Shown in pieces: positions 28,401 through 36,670 of a DNA stretch of 64,000 nucleotides. Positions within the stretch are counted from its first letter, which is position 1. Each line of letters opens with the position of its first letter. Position numbers and translations under genes: made by a program. The stretch comes from Rhodococcus koreensis (GTDB lineage Bacteria; Actinomycetota; Actinomycetes; Mycobacteriales; Mycobacteriaceae): positions 186,001-250,000 of the forward strand of contig NZ_FNSV01000002.1 of the NCBI RefSeq assembly GCF_900105905.1, given 5' to 3'. A model generated the notes under the pieces. It saw only the letters and a program-made list of their open reading frames with translations, had not been told where the DNA came from and made no database searches.

Positions 28401-31400
28401 CCTTGTCATAATAACGTTCGCTGATGGTGAGGGTCAGGTCGAACTGGGTGGCGGCGTGGTCGATGTCCTCGATACGGGCGTTCAGCCCAGCCAATTCCAG
28501 TTTCGGGTGCTCCCCGTTCTGGAGGACGAGCATCACCTGGAACAGTGGATGTCGGGTGGTCGATCGTGCCGGGTTGAGGGCCTGTACCACCCGTTCGAAC
28601 GGCACGTCGGCGTGCTCGAACGCGGCCAGGTCGGTTTCCCGGACCGTCGAGAGCAGGTCGGTGAAGTTGCTGGCGCCGTCGACCGGGGTTCGCAGCACTA
28701 GTGTGTTGACGAACATGCCGACCAGGTCGTCGAGGGCTGGGTCGCCGCGGCCGGCGACAGGGGTGCCGATCGCGATATCGCCGGTGCCCGATATCCGGGC
28801 CAGGAACACCGCGAACGCGGTGTGCAGCACCATGAACACGGTCGCGGTGTGCTGTCGTGCTAGTGCGGCTGCCGCGCCGTGGGTGCGTGCGTCGATGGTG
28901 AACGTGTGTGTTCGTCCACGGCGGGTGACGGCAGACCGTGTTCTGTTCCCGGGCAGCTCGAGCTGTTCCGGTAGACCATCCAAAGTCGTGCGCCAGTAGG
29001 TCAGCTGCTGTGCGAGCGACGAATCGGGGTCGTCCTCGGACCCGAGTAGTTCGCGTTGCCACAGGGTGTAGTCGGCGTACTGGACCGCCAGCGGTGGCCA
29101 CGATGGCGGGTGTCCGCCTGTGCGGGCCGTATAGGCGGCCATGAGATCCCGGGCCAGCGGCCCGATCGAGGAGCCGTCGGCGCAGATGTGGTGCAGCACC
29201 ACGGCGAGCACATGCTCATCGTCGGCCGTCTCGAACAAGGCGGCCCGCACCGGCACCGATTCTGTGACATCGAACCCGGCCGAGGCCATCGCGGTCAGCC
29301 GCGCGGCGAGTTCGTTCTCGGTCACGGCGGCGGTGACGAATCCGCCGCTGACCTCCGCCGCCGGGACAACCACTTGGTGCGGGCCGGTGTCGGATTCGGG
29401 GTAGATCGTCCGCAGGGTCTCATGTCGGTCCACGACGTCTGCGATCGCTGCCAGCAGTGCGGCCGTGTCCATGGTTCCCGACAGGCGCAGGGCGAATGGG
29501 ATGTTGTAGACCGGTAAGTGTGGGTCGAACCGGTTGAGGAACCAGATCCGTTGCTGTGCATACGATAGCGGGATGTGTTCGGGCCGGGTCCGCGGCAGCA
29601 GCGGTGCGCGTGCGCCCGTAGCCGTCCGGGACTCGAGCCACTTCGACAGTGCCTGCACCGACGATGCCTCGAACAACACCCGCATCGGCACCCGCACATC
29701 CAACGTCACACCCAGCCGCGACACCGCCTGCGTCGCAAGCAGCGAGTTGCCGCCGAGGGTGAAGAAGTCGTCGTCGAGTCCGACCCGCTCGTGGCCGAGG
29801 ACGTCGGCGAAGATGCCGGCGACGATTCCTTCCACAGCGGTGGTCGGTGGCCGGTACTGGGGTGTTGGTAGTACGGGTGCGGGGAGTGCGCGGCGGTCGA
29901 TCTTGCCGTTGGTGGTCAGGGGTAGTGCGTCGAGGATGGTGATGGGGTTGGGCAGCATGTAGTCGGGTAGGTGTTCGGCGGCGAAGGTGTGGATGGCGGT
30001 GGGGTCGACGTGGGCGCCTGGGGTGGGCACGACGTAGGCCACCAGTTGTTCGGTGGCTGGGCCTTTGTGTACCGTCACCGCGGCGTGGGTGATGTCGGGG
30101 TGGGTGGTGAGGGTGGCTTCGATTTCGCCGAGTTCGATGCGGTGGCCGCGGATTTTGACTTGGAGGTCGCGGCGGCCGAGGAATTCGAGGGTGCCGTCGG
30201 GGTGCCAGCGGACGAGGTCGCCGGTGCGGTACATGCGTTGGCCGGGTGGGCCGTAGGGGTTGGCGACGAAGTGTTCGGCGGTGTGTGCGGGCTGGTTCTG
30301 GTATCCGCGGGCGAGTTGGATCCCGGCCAGGTGCAGTTCTGCGGTCACGCCGGTGGGGACGGGGCGGAGTCGGTCGTCGAGGACGTAGGCGTGGGTGCCG
30401 CGGATCGGGCCGCCGATGGTGACCGGGCCACCGGGTGGCAGTGGTCCGCTGCAGTTGCTCATCACGGTCGTCTCGGTGGGGCCGTAGCCGTTGAAGAAGC
30501 GGCGGGGGGCGTGGGTGCGGGAGGTGTCGGTGTTTGTGGCCCAGCGGGTGAGCAGGTCGGGGGTGCAGGCCTCGCCGGCCGAGAGGACGGTGTGCAGGGT
30601 GTGGAGGTGGGTGGGGTCCATCGTGGCCAGTGCGGCCGGTGTGATCACGGCGTGGGTGACGTGGTTGTGGTGGAGGAGTTGGGTGAGTTCGTCGCCGCCG
30701 AAGACGGTGGGTGGGGCGATGACCATGGTGGCGCTGGATCCGGCGGCGAGGAGCAGTTCGAAGACCGAGGCGTCGAAGCTCGGTGATGCCACGGCCAGGG
30801 TGCGGGAGTCGGGGGTGGTGGTGAATCGTTCGCGTTGTTCGGCGGCGAGGTTGGCCAGCCCTTGGTGGGTGACGGCGACGCCTTTGGGGGTGCCGGTGGA
30901 GCCGGAGGTGTAGAGCAGGTAGGCGGTGTTGGTGGTGTGCAGGGGTCGGAGTCGGTCGTCGTCGGTGATCGGACCTGAATCCATGGTGTTGCATCGGGTT
31001 TCGAAGTCGGGGGTGTCGATGACGAGCCACGGCAGTGGTCCGGGCAGGGTTGTGGCGTGTGGGGTGGCGGTCAATCCGAGTGCGGCTCGGGAGTCCGAGA
31101 GCATGTGGGTGATGCGGTCTTTCGGGTAGTTCGGGTCGATCGGGAGGAACGCGGCGCCGGTTTTGGTGGTCGCCCAGACTGCGAGGACCGCGTCGGGGGA
31201 GCGGGGCAGTGCGATGGCGACGGTGTCTTCGGTGCCGATGCCTTCGGCGATGAGGATCCGTGCCAGCTGGGAGGATGCGGTGTCGAGTTGTTGGTAGGAC
31301 AGGTGGTGGTCTTCGTATAGCACCGCGGGTGTGGTGCGGTCGTGTGTGGCGGCGGTGGTGAGCAGTTGGGGCAGTGTCGTGGCGGGGTGTTCGGGGCCGC

Positions 31401-32790
31401 CGGTGTGGTCGAGCAGGTTCCGTCGTTCGTCGGCGTCGAGGATGTCGAGGTCACCGACCCGACTCCCCACATCGGCAGAAAGGAAGCGTTCGAGAAAGGA
31501 CAACAAGCGGTGGTGATGACGATCGAGAACGTCGCCGTCGTACAGGCTCGGGTTGGCCTGGAAGTCGATGTGCGTCGTGGTGCCCCCCACGCTCGGGTAG
31601 ATGTTGACGAAAAGATCGTCGACGAGCCCGGAGGTCAACACATGTAGTCGGCCCAAGTGGGGGCCCAGCCGGATCTCACGGTCGGCCGGCATGATGTTGA
31701 GAGTCGGACCAAACGAGCGAATTCGGCTGATGTCCCTGCCGAGATCGCGGCAGATGTCCTCGCGCCGGTACCGCTGCCGTCGCAGCGCCCCGGTCAACTC
31801 GAGCTGGGCGGACTTGATCAGTGTCCCGATCGTCACGTCCGGGCCCACCTCGAGTTGTAGCGGTACGACATTGGCCACCATCCCACCTGAGCGTCGCAGC
31901 GGTGCGGTCGTTCGGGCCGAAACCGGCAGACTGAGTACGATGTCCGATCTGCCTGTCATCCGGCACAGGTAGCCGGCAAGAGCAGCGACCAAGACCGGCG
32001 CCGCACTCGAGTTGTGCTTCGCGACGACCGACTCGAGCATTGAGGCTACGTCGTGTGACAAGGCCGCGCTGGCCACTCGCGGATGCGCCTTGACGGGCGC
32101 CGACCGCCCGGCCAGGCTCGCAGGCTCCGGCAGTCCCATGGTCCGTTCCGCCCAGTACCGCCGATCCTCTTCGAAGCGATCCGAGTTCCGGTAGGCAGCA
32201 TCGAGTTCAACGATCTGCGCGAGGTCCAGCACGCGGAGCGGCGGGGCGTCGACACCGGCAAATGCGGCCGAATACAACTCGGCAATACGCTGCACCAGAT
32301 TCATGGCGCCGTAGCCGTCGAGCGCGATGTGGTGAATGCGTGAGTACCAGTAGTGGTGCCGGTCACCGATCCGGAGAATGGCCGAGACTGCGAGCGCATC
32401 CCGGAGGAGGTCTATCGGGGTGCTGAACTCCCGGCGCATCCACTGCTGCGCGGCGACCCTCGGGTCGTTCTCCGCGCGAAAGTCGATTCGCCGGAGCCCG
32501 TCGTCGGAAGAATCGTCGACCAGTTGATACAGCTCACCGTCGTGATCGACCAGGCGTAAGAACCCCGAACCGAACTCCCTGGCGGCGACGCGACTGGTCG
32601 CCTCGAGTAAATCGATATCCAACTCGCCGAAGACCTCGACGTACTGCGCGATCGTGATCGGGAGCTCGCCGGCCAGTTGCTGGGCGAACCAGATGCCCTT
32701 TTGCGCGGCAGACAAACGGCACGCCTTCGACGGAAGACGGTTCCCCGAGCGCTTTTCAACTCCTGGAACCCGTGGCGGGACGGCGTCCAC
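22426..32790 (-). CDS. Trimodular non-ribosomal peptide synthetase, C-A-T-C-A-T-C-A-T-TE
   Basis: About 3,454 aa. GTG start at 32790 follows GGAG 7 nt upstream and overlaps the PabAB gene by 35 nt; the frame is open further upstream but those codons are shadow. Approximate residues: C1 26-450 (HHIALDG), A1 470-980 (YTSGSTGTPKGV), T1 ~1010 (LGGNSLL), C2 1070-1500 (HHICADG), A2 1537-2030, T2 ~2073, C3 2130-2560, A3 2597-3090, T3 ~3134, thioesterase 3200-3454 (nucleophile in GWSLGG). No epimerase domain and no MbtH gene nearby. C1 resembles first domains that accept an acyl or aryl starter. Binding-pocket residues read by eye are nearly the same in A2 and A3 (DAPxYGQVS) and different in A1 (DAFVLAGVM), so two alike residues follow a different one. 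Product unknown. Confidence 0.92.
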   Translation of the reverse strand: MDAVPPRVPGVEKRSGNRLPSKACRLSAAQKGIWFAQQLAGELPITIAQYVEVFGELDIDLLEATSRVAAREFGSGFLRLVDHDGELYQLVDDSSDDGLRRIDFRAENDPRVAAQQWMRREFSTPIDLLRDALAVSAILRIGDRHHYWYSRIHHIALDGYGAMNLVQRIAELYSAAFAGVDAPPLRVLDLAQIVELDAAYRNSDRFEEDRRYWAERTMGLPEPASLAGRSAPVKAHPRVASAALSHDVASMLESVVAKHNSSAAPVLVAALAGYLCRMTGRSDIVLSLPVSARTTAPLRRSGGMVANVVPLQLEVGPDVTIGTLIKSAQLELTGALRRQRYRREDICRDLGRDISRIRSFGPTLNIMPADREIRLGPHLGRLHVLTSGLVDDLFVNIYPSVGGTTTHIDFQANPSLYDGDVLDRHHHRLLSFLERFLSADVGSRVGDLDILDADERRNLLDHTGGPEHPATTLPQLLTTAATHDRTTPAVLYEDHHLSYQQLDTASSQLARILIAEGIGTEDTVAIALPRSPDAVLAVWATTKTGAAFLPIDPNYPKDRITHMLSDSRAALGLTATPHATTLPGPLPWLVIDTPDFETRCNTMDSGPITDDDRLRPLHTTNTAYLLYTSGSTGTPKGVAVTHQGLANLAAEQRERFTTTPDSRTLAVASPSFDASVFELLLAAGSSATMVIAPPTVFGGDELTQLLHHNHVTHAVITPAALATMDPTHLHTLHTVLSAGEACTPDLLTRWATNTDTSRTHAPRRFFNGYGPTETTVMSNCSGPLPPGGPVTIGGPIRGTHAYVLDDRLRPVPTGVTAELHLAGIQLARGYQNQPAHTAEHFVANPYGPPGQRMYRTGDLVRWHPDGTLEFLGRRDLQVKIRGHRIELGEIEATLTTHPDITHAAVTVHKGPATEQLVAYVVPTPGAHVDPTAIHTFAAEHLPDYMLPNPITILDALPLTTNGKIDRRALPAPVLPTPQYRPPTTAVEGIVAGIFADVLGHERVGLDDDFFTLGGNSLLATQAVSRLGVTLDVRVPMRVLFEASSVQALSKWLESRTATGARAPLLPRTRPEHIPLSYAQQRIWFLNRFDPHLPVYNIPFALRLSGTMDTAALLAAIADVVDRHETLRTIYPESDTGPHQVVVPAAEVSGGFVTAAVTENELAARLTAMASAGFDVTESVPVRAALFETADDEHVLAVVLHHICADGSSIGPLARDLMAAYTARTGGHPPSWPPLAVQYADYTLWQRELLGSEDDPDSSLAQQLTYWRTTLDGLPEQLELPGNRTRSAVTRRGRTHTFTIDARTHGAAAALARQHTATVFMVLHTAFAVFLARISGTGDIAIGTPVAGRGDPALDDLVGMFVNTLVLRTPVDGASNFTDLLSTVRETDLAAFEHADVPFERVVQALNPARSTTRHPLFQVMLVLQNGEHPKLELAGLNARIEDIDHAATQFDLTLTISERYYDKGAPTGLNAAFTYTADLFDEDTVRGFADRFTRLLDAAVADPDSPVGDIDLLDPTEKQLILADWNHTDHAPTTDTLVSIFGAQAARTPDAPAVVDGDRCLSYAEFNARVNRLARHLITEGVGPETIVALRMRRSLDFVVGVYATLTAGGAYLPIDPDHPAERTHFILAVAQPTCMLTTTHDDHIDLPDPVPVLHTDTIDLSRMSAAPVTDADRRAPLRPQSTAYVMFTSGSTGRPKGVTVAHSAIANEVQWVASDYGFGDRLLQSNAVTFDASTPDLFAPLQVGGCVVLAGPDGQRDPDYLAELIHTQAITHMSSVPTVLTALMASRPPDVLRSVRVIYLGGETLSGRTVTRLTQSGPATVWNQYGPTETTVSVICHRCTQPEESVVPIGTPQTNCHAYVLDRRLHPVPVGVVGELYVAGVQLARGYHGAPGLTAEHFVANPYGPPRERMYRTGDLVRWHPDGNLEFLGRRDLQVKIRGHRIELGEIEATLAADPDVTQAAAAVHHDHHTGDRLVGYVVSRDGAHLDPARVRAMVADRLPDYMVPSPITVVDRLPLTASGKVDRRALPVPVLPAPQYRAPMTVVEGVVAGVFADVLGRERVGLDDDFFTLGGNSLLATQAVSRLGVTLDVRVPMRVLFEASSVQALSKWLESRTATGARAPLLPRTRPEHIPLSYAQQRIWFLNRFDPHSPVYNIPFALRLSGTMDTAALLAAIADVVDRHETLRTIYPESDTGPHQVVVPAAEVSGGFVTAAVTENELAARLTAMASAEFDVTTSVPVRAALFETADDQHVLAVVLHHICADGSSIAPLARDLMAAYTARTGGHPPSWPPLAVQYADYTLWQRELLGSDDDPNSVLAQQLTYWRSTLTGLPDQLELPRDRTQPMVSHRGRTHAFTLGAETHLSLIEIAREHSATLFMVLHTAFAVFLARMSGTGDIAIGTPVAGRGDPALDDLVGMFVNTLVLRTPVDGASNFTTLLSTVRETDLAAFEHADVPFERVVQALNPARSTTRHPLFQVMLVLQNQEHPKLELAGLNARIEDIDHAATQFDLTLTISERYYDKGAPTGLNAAFTYTADLFDEDTVRGFADRFTRLLDAAVADPDSPVGDIDLLDPTEKQLILADWNHTDHAPTTDTLVSIFGAQAARTPDAPAVVDGDRCLSYAEFNARVNRLARHLITEGVGPETIVALRMRRSLDFVVGVYATLTAGGAYLPIDPDHPAERTHFILAVAQPTCMLTTTHDDHIDLPDPVPVLHTDTIDLSRMSAAPVTDADRRAPLRPQNTAYVMFTSGSTGRPKGVTVAHTAITNQVRWVVEAFDHRAGDRLLQSNAVTFDASTPDLFAPLQVGGCVVLAGPDGQRDPDYLAKLIRAQKVTHMASVPTVLTSLMASRSSDALGGLKVVYLGGEMLSGQTVAQLAQFGPATVWNQYGPTETTVSVICHRCTQPEESVVPIGTPQTNCHAYVLDHRLHPVPIGVTGELHLAGIQLARGYHGRPALTAERFVANPYGPPGQRMYRTGDLVRWHPDGTLEFLGRRDLQVKIRGHRIELGEIEATLTTHPDITHAAVTVHKGPATEQLVAYVVPTPGAHVDPTAIHTFAAEHLPDYMLPNPITILDALPLTTNGKIDRRALPAPVLPTPQYRPPTTAVEGIVADIFADVLGHERVGLDDDFFTLGGNSLLATRVSARLREALGVEIQVTWLFADSTVESIASKVEAVSDDSTHLAPTGPSAFDVLLPIRSTGNSDPIYCIHPASGLAWCYAGLAPHIQPGRRMYGLQSPELVEDDPHPRSIEQLVEQYVREIQAVQPHGPYHLLGWSLGGVIAHAVATRFRHLGQRVSLLAMLDSRLREAESAAAPEFTVRDILVELSDLIGFDAEDFDAAGAPMSPEHATELIHMRTGAFEFLQSSHVKRIVASFNDAPRLVANYQPPAFDGDVVYFAAAAADGMTEELADSCWKPYISGSLKYYPIDATHIHMTTPRALADIARVLNTYLGDGAS
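24500..26580. repeat. NRPS internal repeat, module-3 copy
   Basis: Near-identical at DNA level to 27677-29757 (offset 3,177 bp), covering the C domain and the N-terminal half of the A domain. Divergent only in a patch around 25680-25830. Confidence 0.85.
27677..29757. repeat. NRPS internal repeat, module-2 copy
   Basis: Partner of 24500-26580. A separate repeat, 23400-23960 against 29757-30317, links the C-terminal A-domain halves and carrier domains of modules 3 and 1, so module 3 is a mosaic of the other two. Confidence 0.85.
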
Positions 32791-35635
32791 GACTGTTCTC
32801 CGATCTGCTCTTTGCGCCAGGATGCGTGCAGGGGTTGGGCTCGGGCCCGACCTCGGTGTGTTGGGGCGGCATCGAGGTCCGCGCGCAGGTGGTGTAGATC
32901 GCTTCTCCGGCGTGGTCGAAATATGTTGCCACGTTGGCGAAGCACTTGTTCTCGTCGAGTAGTGCGAGCACTGTCGTGTAGCGGTCGGGACGGTGCTCGA
33001 CGACGAGGTTGCCGCCCGCGTGCAGGAGCCGTGCCGCCGCAACAATGGTTTGCCGGGCGAGCTTCAACCCCTCTGTACCACCGACCAAGGCCCCTCGGTG
33101 GTACTCGCTGCGCTGCAAGGGAAATTCGTTGTCGTCGGGAATGCACGGTGGACGTGCGAGGACCAGATCTGCCGTTCCGTCCAGGCCGGACAACAGATTG
33201 GGCGCGGTGACGGCGGCTTCGTGAAGCACGATCGGGCTCCCACCGAGGCGGATCTGACGTTCGATGTTGCGTCGCGCCACGTTCAGGGCTGCCGGATCCA
33301 CATCCACGGCGTGTACACCGGCATCGGCTCGGGCATGCGCGATCGCCAGGGCGATTGCTCCGGAACCGGTGCACAGGTCCACGACCACTGGAGCCGTGAT
33401 ACGTGAAATATCGGCGAGGGCCTCGGCAAGTACAAGTTCGGCATTTGCCTGGGGCGCCGGCATACCGGGGCGGACCCATACCTCTACACCGCCCACTTCG
33501 GCCCGCGAGAGTCGCCCGGCTCGATCGATGGTGTCACTCAAGGTCGGCGGACCAACGTGGTGGGCGAGGGCGGGCGATCTGCCGGCGCTGATCGTGAGGG
33601 CCCTGCGCATGGCGGCCGCCTTGACCAGGGTCTCGATGAACTCTTCGTCGGGGTCGGACAACGCGACGATGGCGCCCCCGATCCCGAAGCTCACTGTCCC
33701 GCGCCGGGACACCATTGTTCGGATGACGATGCTGAGGTCGGCGGTGCCGTTGATCGACAGCCAGCCGAGGGCGCCCGAGTACACCCCTCGCGGCCCCTCC
33801 TCCAGCCGATCGATGATTTCCATGGTGCGTAGCTTTGGTGCTCCGGTCATCGAGCCACCCGGGAAGCAGGCACGCACACACTCGACCGCAGTCGCGTCAC
33901 TGCGCAGCGTCCCTCGAACCGTCGACACGAGCTGATGGACCGGTGCGTAGGTTTCGACGTCGAACAATCGCGGTACGTGCACCGAACCGGGAGTGCAGAC
34001 CCGTGAAAGATCGTTGCGCACGAGGTCGACGATCATGAGGTTCTCGGCCCGATCCTTTTCGCTCGTCAGAAGGTCCTGGCGGAGCGCGTCGTCCGTCGCA
34101 GCGGTTGCACCCCGCGGTCGGGTGCCCTTGATCGGTTTGGACTCCACGACCCGGTCGGCGCCCACGCGCAGAAACCTCTCGGGGGAGGCGCTGAGTATGT
34201 CCGCCGCCTCGAACCTCAGGAGTGCTGCGTACGGCACTGGCGTGATGGATCGGAGGTAGGCAAAGGTTTCGACGGGGTCTATATCGACATCGATCTGGGC
34301 GTGGTTCGTCAAGCACACTTCGTACGTTTCGCCGACCCGAATGTTCTCCAAACAGGTACGGATCTTGTCGAGGTAGGTTTCACGGTTGTGGCGCAGCGTC
34401 ATGCGCGGGTCTGCCGCCGACCTGATGAGCGGCCGGGCGGGAAGCGCATCGTCGGTCGTGACGGGCATCAGGTTGATTACCCGCGCCGTACGGCGCATCC
34501 AGTCGCGGGTTCCGGGTTCGTGTGCCTGCTCGCTGAGCGCCAGTAGGTAGCAGCTGCCGTCGACATGGTCGATCACGACTGCGCGGTCGGCGAATACCAG
34601 GGCCGCATCGGGTGTGTCCGCGGAGTGTTGTGCACTGCCGTCGGCTTCGGCCTTCAACTCGTAGCCCAGGTAGCCCACGTAGCCCAGATTGAACGAGAAC
34701 GGCAGGTCTGGTGATCGCGGCACCGCGCGGATCCGCAACTGTTCGTCGAGGTAGTCGAAGAATCGCACGCGTCGTTTGTCGGCCGGAACGCCGGAACGGT
34801 GCACTAGGACGGTGCCGTCCGTTACGTCGTACGTAACGTACTCGGCGCGTGGACCAGATGCGTCACCCATGATGGTGAAGCGGGCGTCCGATTCCACGGC
34901 GGAGCTGCCATCGAGCCAAAAACTGTCGGGGCCGTCTGCGAACAGGCGCTCATACACCATCTGTGGGTCGACTCGCCGATCTATCCGTCGTGTTTCGACC
35001 ACGTATGGAGATAGGGTCCGCCGCCGACGTCGTGGCTTCGGGACGGATCCCTTCCGGTGGGTCGGGGTGAGGTCGCGGAAGTTGGCGAGGAGTTCATGTC
35101 CATGATCGGTGCAGACCGACTCCGGATGAAATTGCAACCCCCACAGTGGGCGCAGACGGTGCCTTACCCCCATAAGAACCCCGTCGGATGTCCACGCAGT
35201 CGCCTCCAGCTCAGCGGGGAGATCTTCGACGGCGAGAGAGTGGTACCGAACGACCGACAGAGGCGAGGGGAGACCCGCGAACAATTCCCTCTGGTCGTGA
35301 AATATCTCTGAGTTGCGACCGTGCCTCGGCTCTGGAGCCAAGACGACATGCGCACCGAACAGTTGGCATAAACCCTGGTGACCGAGGCACACTCCTAGTG
35401 TGGGAAGCCCACCCTGGAGAATGGCCCGCGAGCTGATGCCGAAGTCGCGTTCGATTGCTGGACGACCGGGCCCCGGAGAGATCACGATGTTGTCGAACTC
35501 GGCCAGGTCGATCGCACACCAGTCCACGTCGTTGCGCACCACCGTCGGCGGGCACCCGTTGACGTCGCTGAGAAAGCTGTAGAGGTTGTATGTGAAGGAA
35601 TCGTAATTGTCGATCAACAACGTCTTGGTAAACAT
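32756..35635 (-). CDS. pabAB: Fused aminodeoxychorismate synthase (PabA-PabB) with C-terminal HemK/PrmC-like methyltransferase domain
   Basis: 959 aa from ATG 35635 (MFTKTLLIDNYDSFTYNL). Residues 1-195: class I glutamine amidotransferase, nucleophile Cys near 84 in GVCLGHQG and His-Glu in LQFHPES. Residues ~215-680: chorismate-binding synthase; PIKGTRPRG near 505 has the Lys typical of PabB, where anthranilate synthase has Ala. Together these make 4-amino-4-deoxychorismate from chorismate and glutamine. Residues ~715-930: Rossmann methyltransferase, VVVDLCTGSGAIALA then HAVDVDPAAL; the NPPY motif of HemK/PrmC reads ARPPC, so substrate or activity may differ. PapA of antibiotic clusters has PabA-PabB fusion; the third domain is unusual. 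It is translationally coupled to the NRPS, so aminodeoxychorismate or a derivative probably feeds the peptide. Confidence 0.88.
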   Translation of the reverse strand: MFTKTLLIDNYDSFTYNLYSFLSDVNGCPPTVVRNDVDWCAIDLAEFDNIVISPGPGRPAIERDFGISSRAILQGGLPTLGVCLGHQGLCQLFGAHVVLAPEPRHGRNSEIFHDQRELFAGLPSPLSVVRYHSLAVEDLPAELEATAWTSDGVLMGVRHRLRPLWGLQFHPESVCTDHGHELLANFRDLTPTHRKGSVPKPRRRRRTLSPYVVETRRIDRRVDPQMVYERLFADGPDSFWLDGSSAVESDARFTIMGDASGPRAEYVTYDVTDGTVLVHRSGVPADKRRVRFFDYLDEQLRIRAVPRSPDLPFSFNLGYVGYLGYELKAEADGSAQHSADTPDAALVFADRAVVIDHVDGSCYLLALSEQAHEPGTRDWMRRTARVINLMPVTTDDALPARPLIRSAADPRMTLRHNRETYLDKIRTCLENIRVGETYEVCLTNHAQIDVDIDPVETFAYLRSITPVPYAALLRFEAADILSASPERFLRVGADRVVESKPIKGTRPRGATAATDDALRQDLLTSEKDRAENLMIVDLVRNDLSRVCTPGSVHVPRLFDVETYAPVHQLVSTVRGTLRSDATAVECVRACFPGGSMTGAPKLRTMEIIDRLEEGPRGVYSGALGWLSINGTADLSIVIRTMVSRRGTVSFGIGGAIVALSDPDEEFIETLVKAAAMRRALTISAGRSPALAHHVGPPTLSDTIDRAGRLSRAEVGGVEVWVRPGMPAPQANAELVLAEALADISRITAPVVVDLCTGSGAIALAIAHARADAGVHAVDVDPAALNVARRNIERQIRLGGSPIVLHEAAVTAPNLLSGLDGTADLVLARPPCIPDDNEFPLQRSEYHRGALVGGTEGLKLARQTIVAAARLLHAGGNLVVEHRPDRYTTVLALLDENKCFANVATYFDHAGEAIYTTCARTSMPPQHTEVGPEPNPCTHPGAKSRSENSRGRRPATGSRS

Positions 35636-36670
35636 CGTTCGCCCGGCTCTCGGCGCGTGAGGGATGCGACACTGCGTTGTCTCTCGCCGGTGCAACGACT
35701 TGATGAGGTCCCTCGAACTTGTGGCAGGAGCATTCGTCTGAGCGTGCACCCTGTGGCGCCCTCCTCCAGCACGGGGAGCTCGTGTGATTCACCGACTGGA
35801 GGCGATACGGCCGACGTTGTGGAATGAGGCGCCATGCCGTGAAGTCCGCCCGTCCCGGCGGTGCGGATGATTGCCACCAAGACCTCTCGACGCGTCGGCC
35901 CAGTCGGGAGGCTCCGCTACCTGAGGAAAACCGACTATCCGCGCATTAGGGCCGGCGATGCCCGCTCGTGCATTCCTGCTGACAAGCCCGTTGAGGAACA
36001 ACAGGATATTTGTACCGTCGGTAGGAGGGGTCTGGTGGACATGATCAATCCTTAGAAGGGCTAATTAGCCTGTCTATCAACGCAATCCGCCCAGACCCCG
36101 ACACGCCGCGCGATGCGCGCACTCCACCTTAAGTCACGAAAGTCCGTGGAAGCAAGATCGTCCAGTCGGCAGTGGTGCACAGAGCAAGTGGTCGGTTTTA
36201 TGCACCCGGTACATCACATCCCAAAACACCCTCCGTCGCGGAGTGGCCATCGACAGCAGCCGCTTCTGCGCTGCCCGCATACCCCTTCCGGGCTGCGCGG
36301 GAGTGGTGTCCCAACCGACGAAGTGGAATCGAGGTGGAACCGGGTCGACGGGCGCTCTCGCCAGTGTGGGGGCGAGGCGGTACCGCGCCGCGTGCCTGAT
36401 TCCGCCGCGATGTGGTCGATGGTCACGACGGTGGCGACACCGGCGGCCAGGAAGCGCCGGAGTCGGTGCGTTCGGCGATCATGCCGAAATCCGCGCCACC
36501 ACCATCGTCGGGCAGTGCAGATGAAGTCGGACGTCCCAGCCGGTATTTCGGGCGTCGCAATTTCGTAAAGAGTGAGCTTAGTGTGCAGACCGCACAACGT
36601 TTCTCGGTTCCTACTGACAAAGCGCTGGCCGCGGGTGCACCCGCCACTGTCGAGAGGGTGACGTCTCGTT
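35636..36670. other. 1,035-bp region upstream of the biosynthetic genes, no gene supported
   Basis: Holds the promoter of the pabAB-NRPS unit. The most AT-rich stretch is 36035-36085 (TTAGAAGGGCTAATTAGCCTG). CTAATTAG is a perfect 8-bp palindrome. Frames on both strands are short, inconsistent and unrecognised, suggesting a long leader or decayed sequence. Confidence 0.45.

Noticed and set aside
29420..31030. 536-codon frame within the NRPS
   Set aside because: His/Pro/Arg-rich shadow in another frame of the same strand.
32756..35635. Anthranilate synthase (TrpE-TrpG)
   Set aside because: PIKGT lysine and amidotransferase-first order fit PabA-PabB aminodeoxychorismate synthase better.
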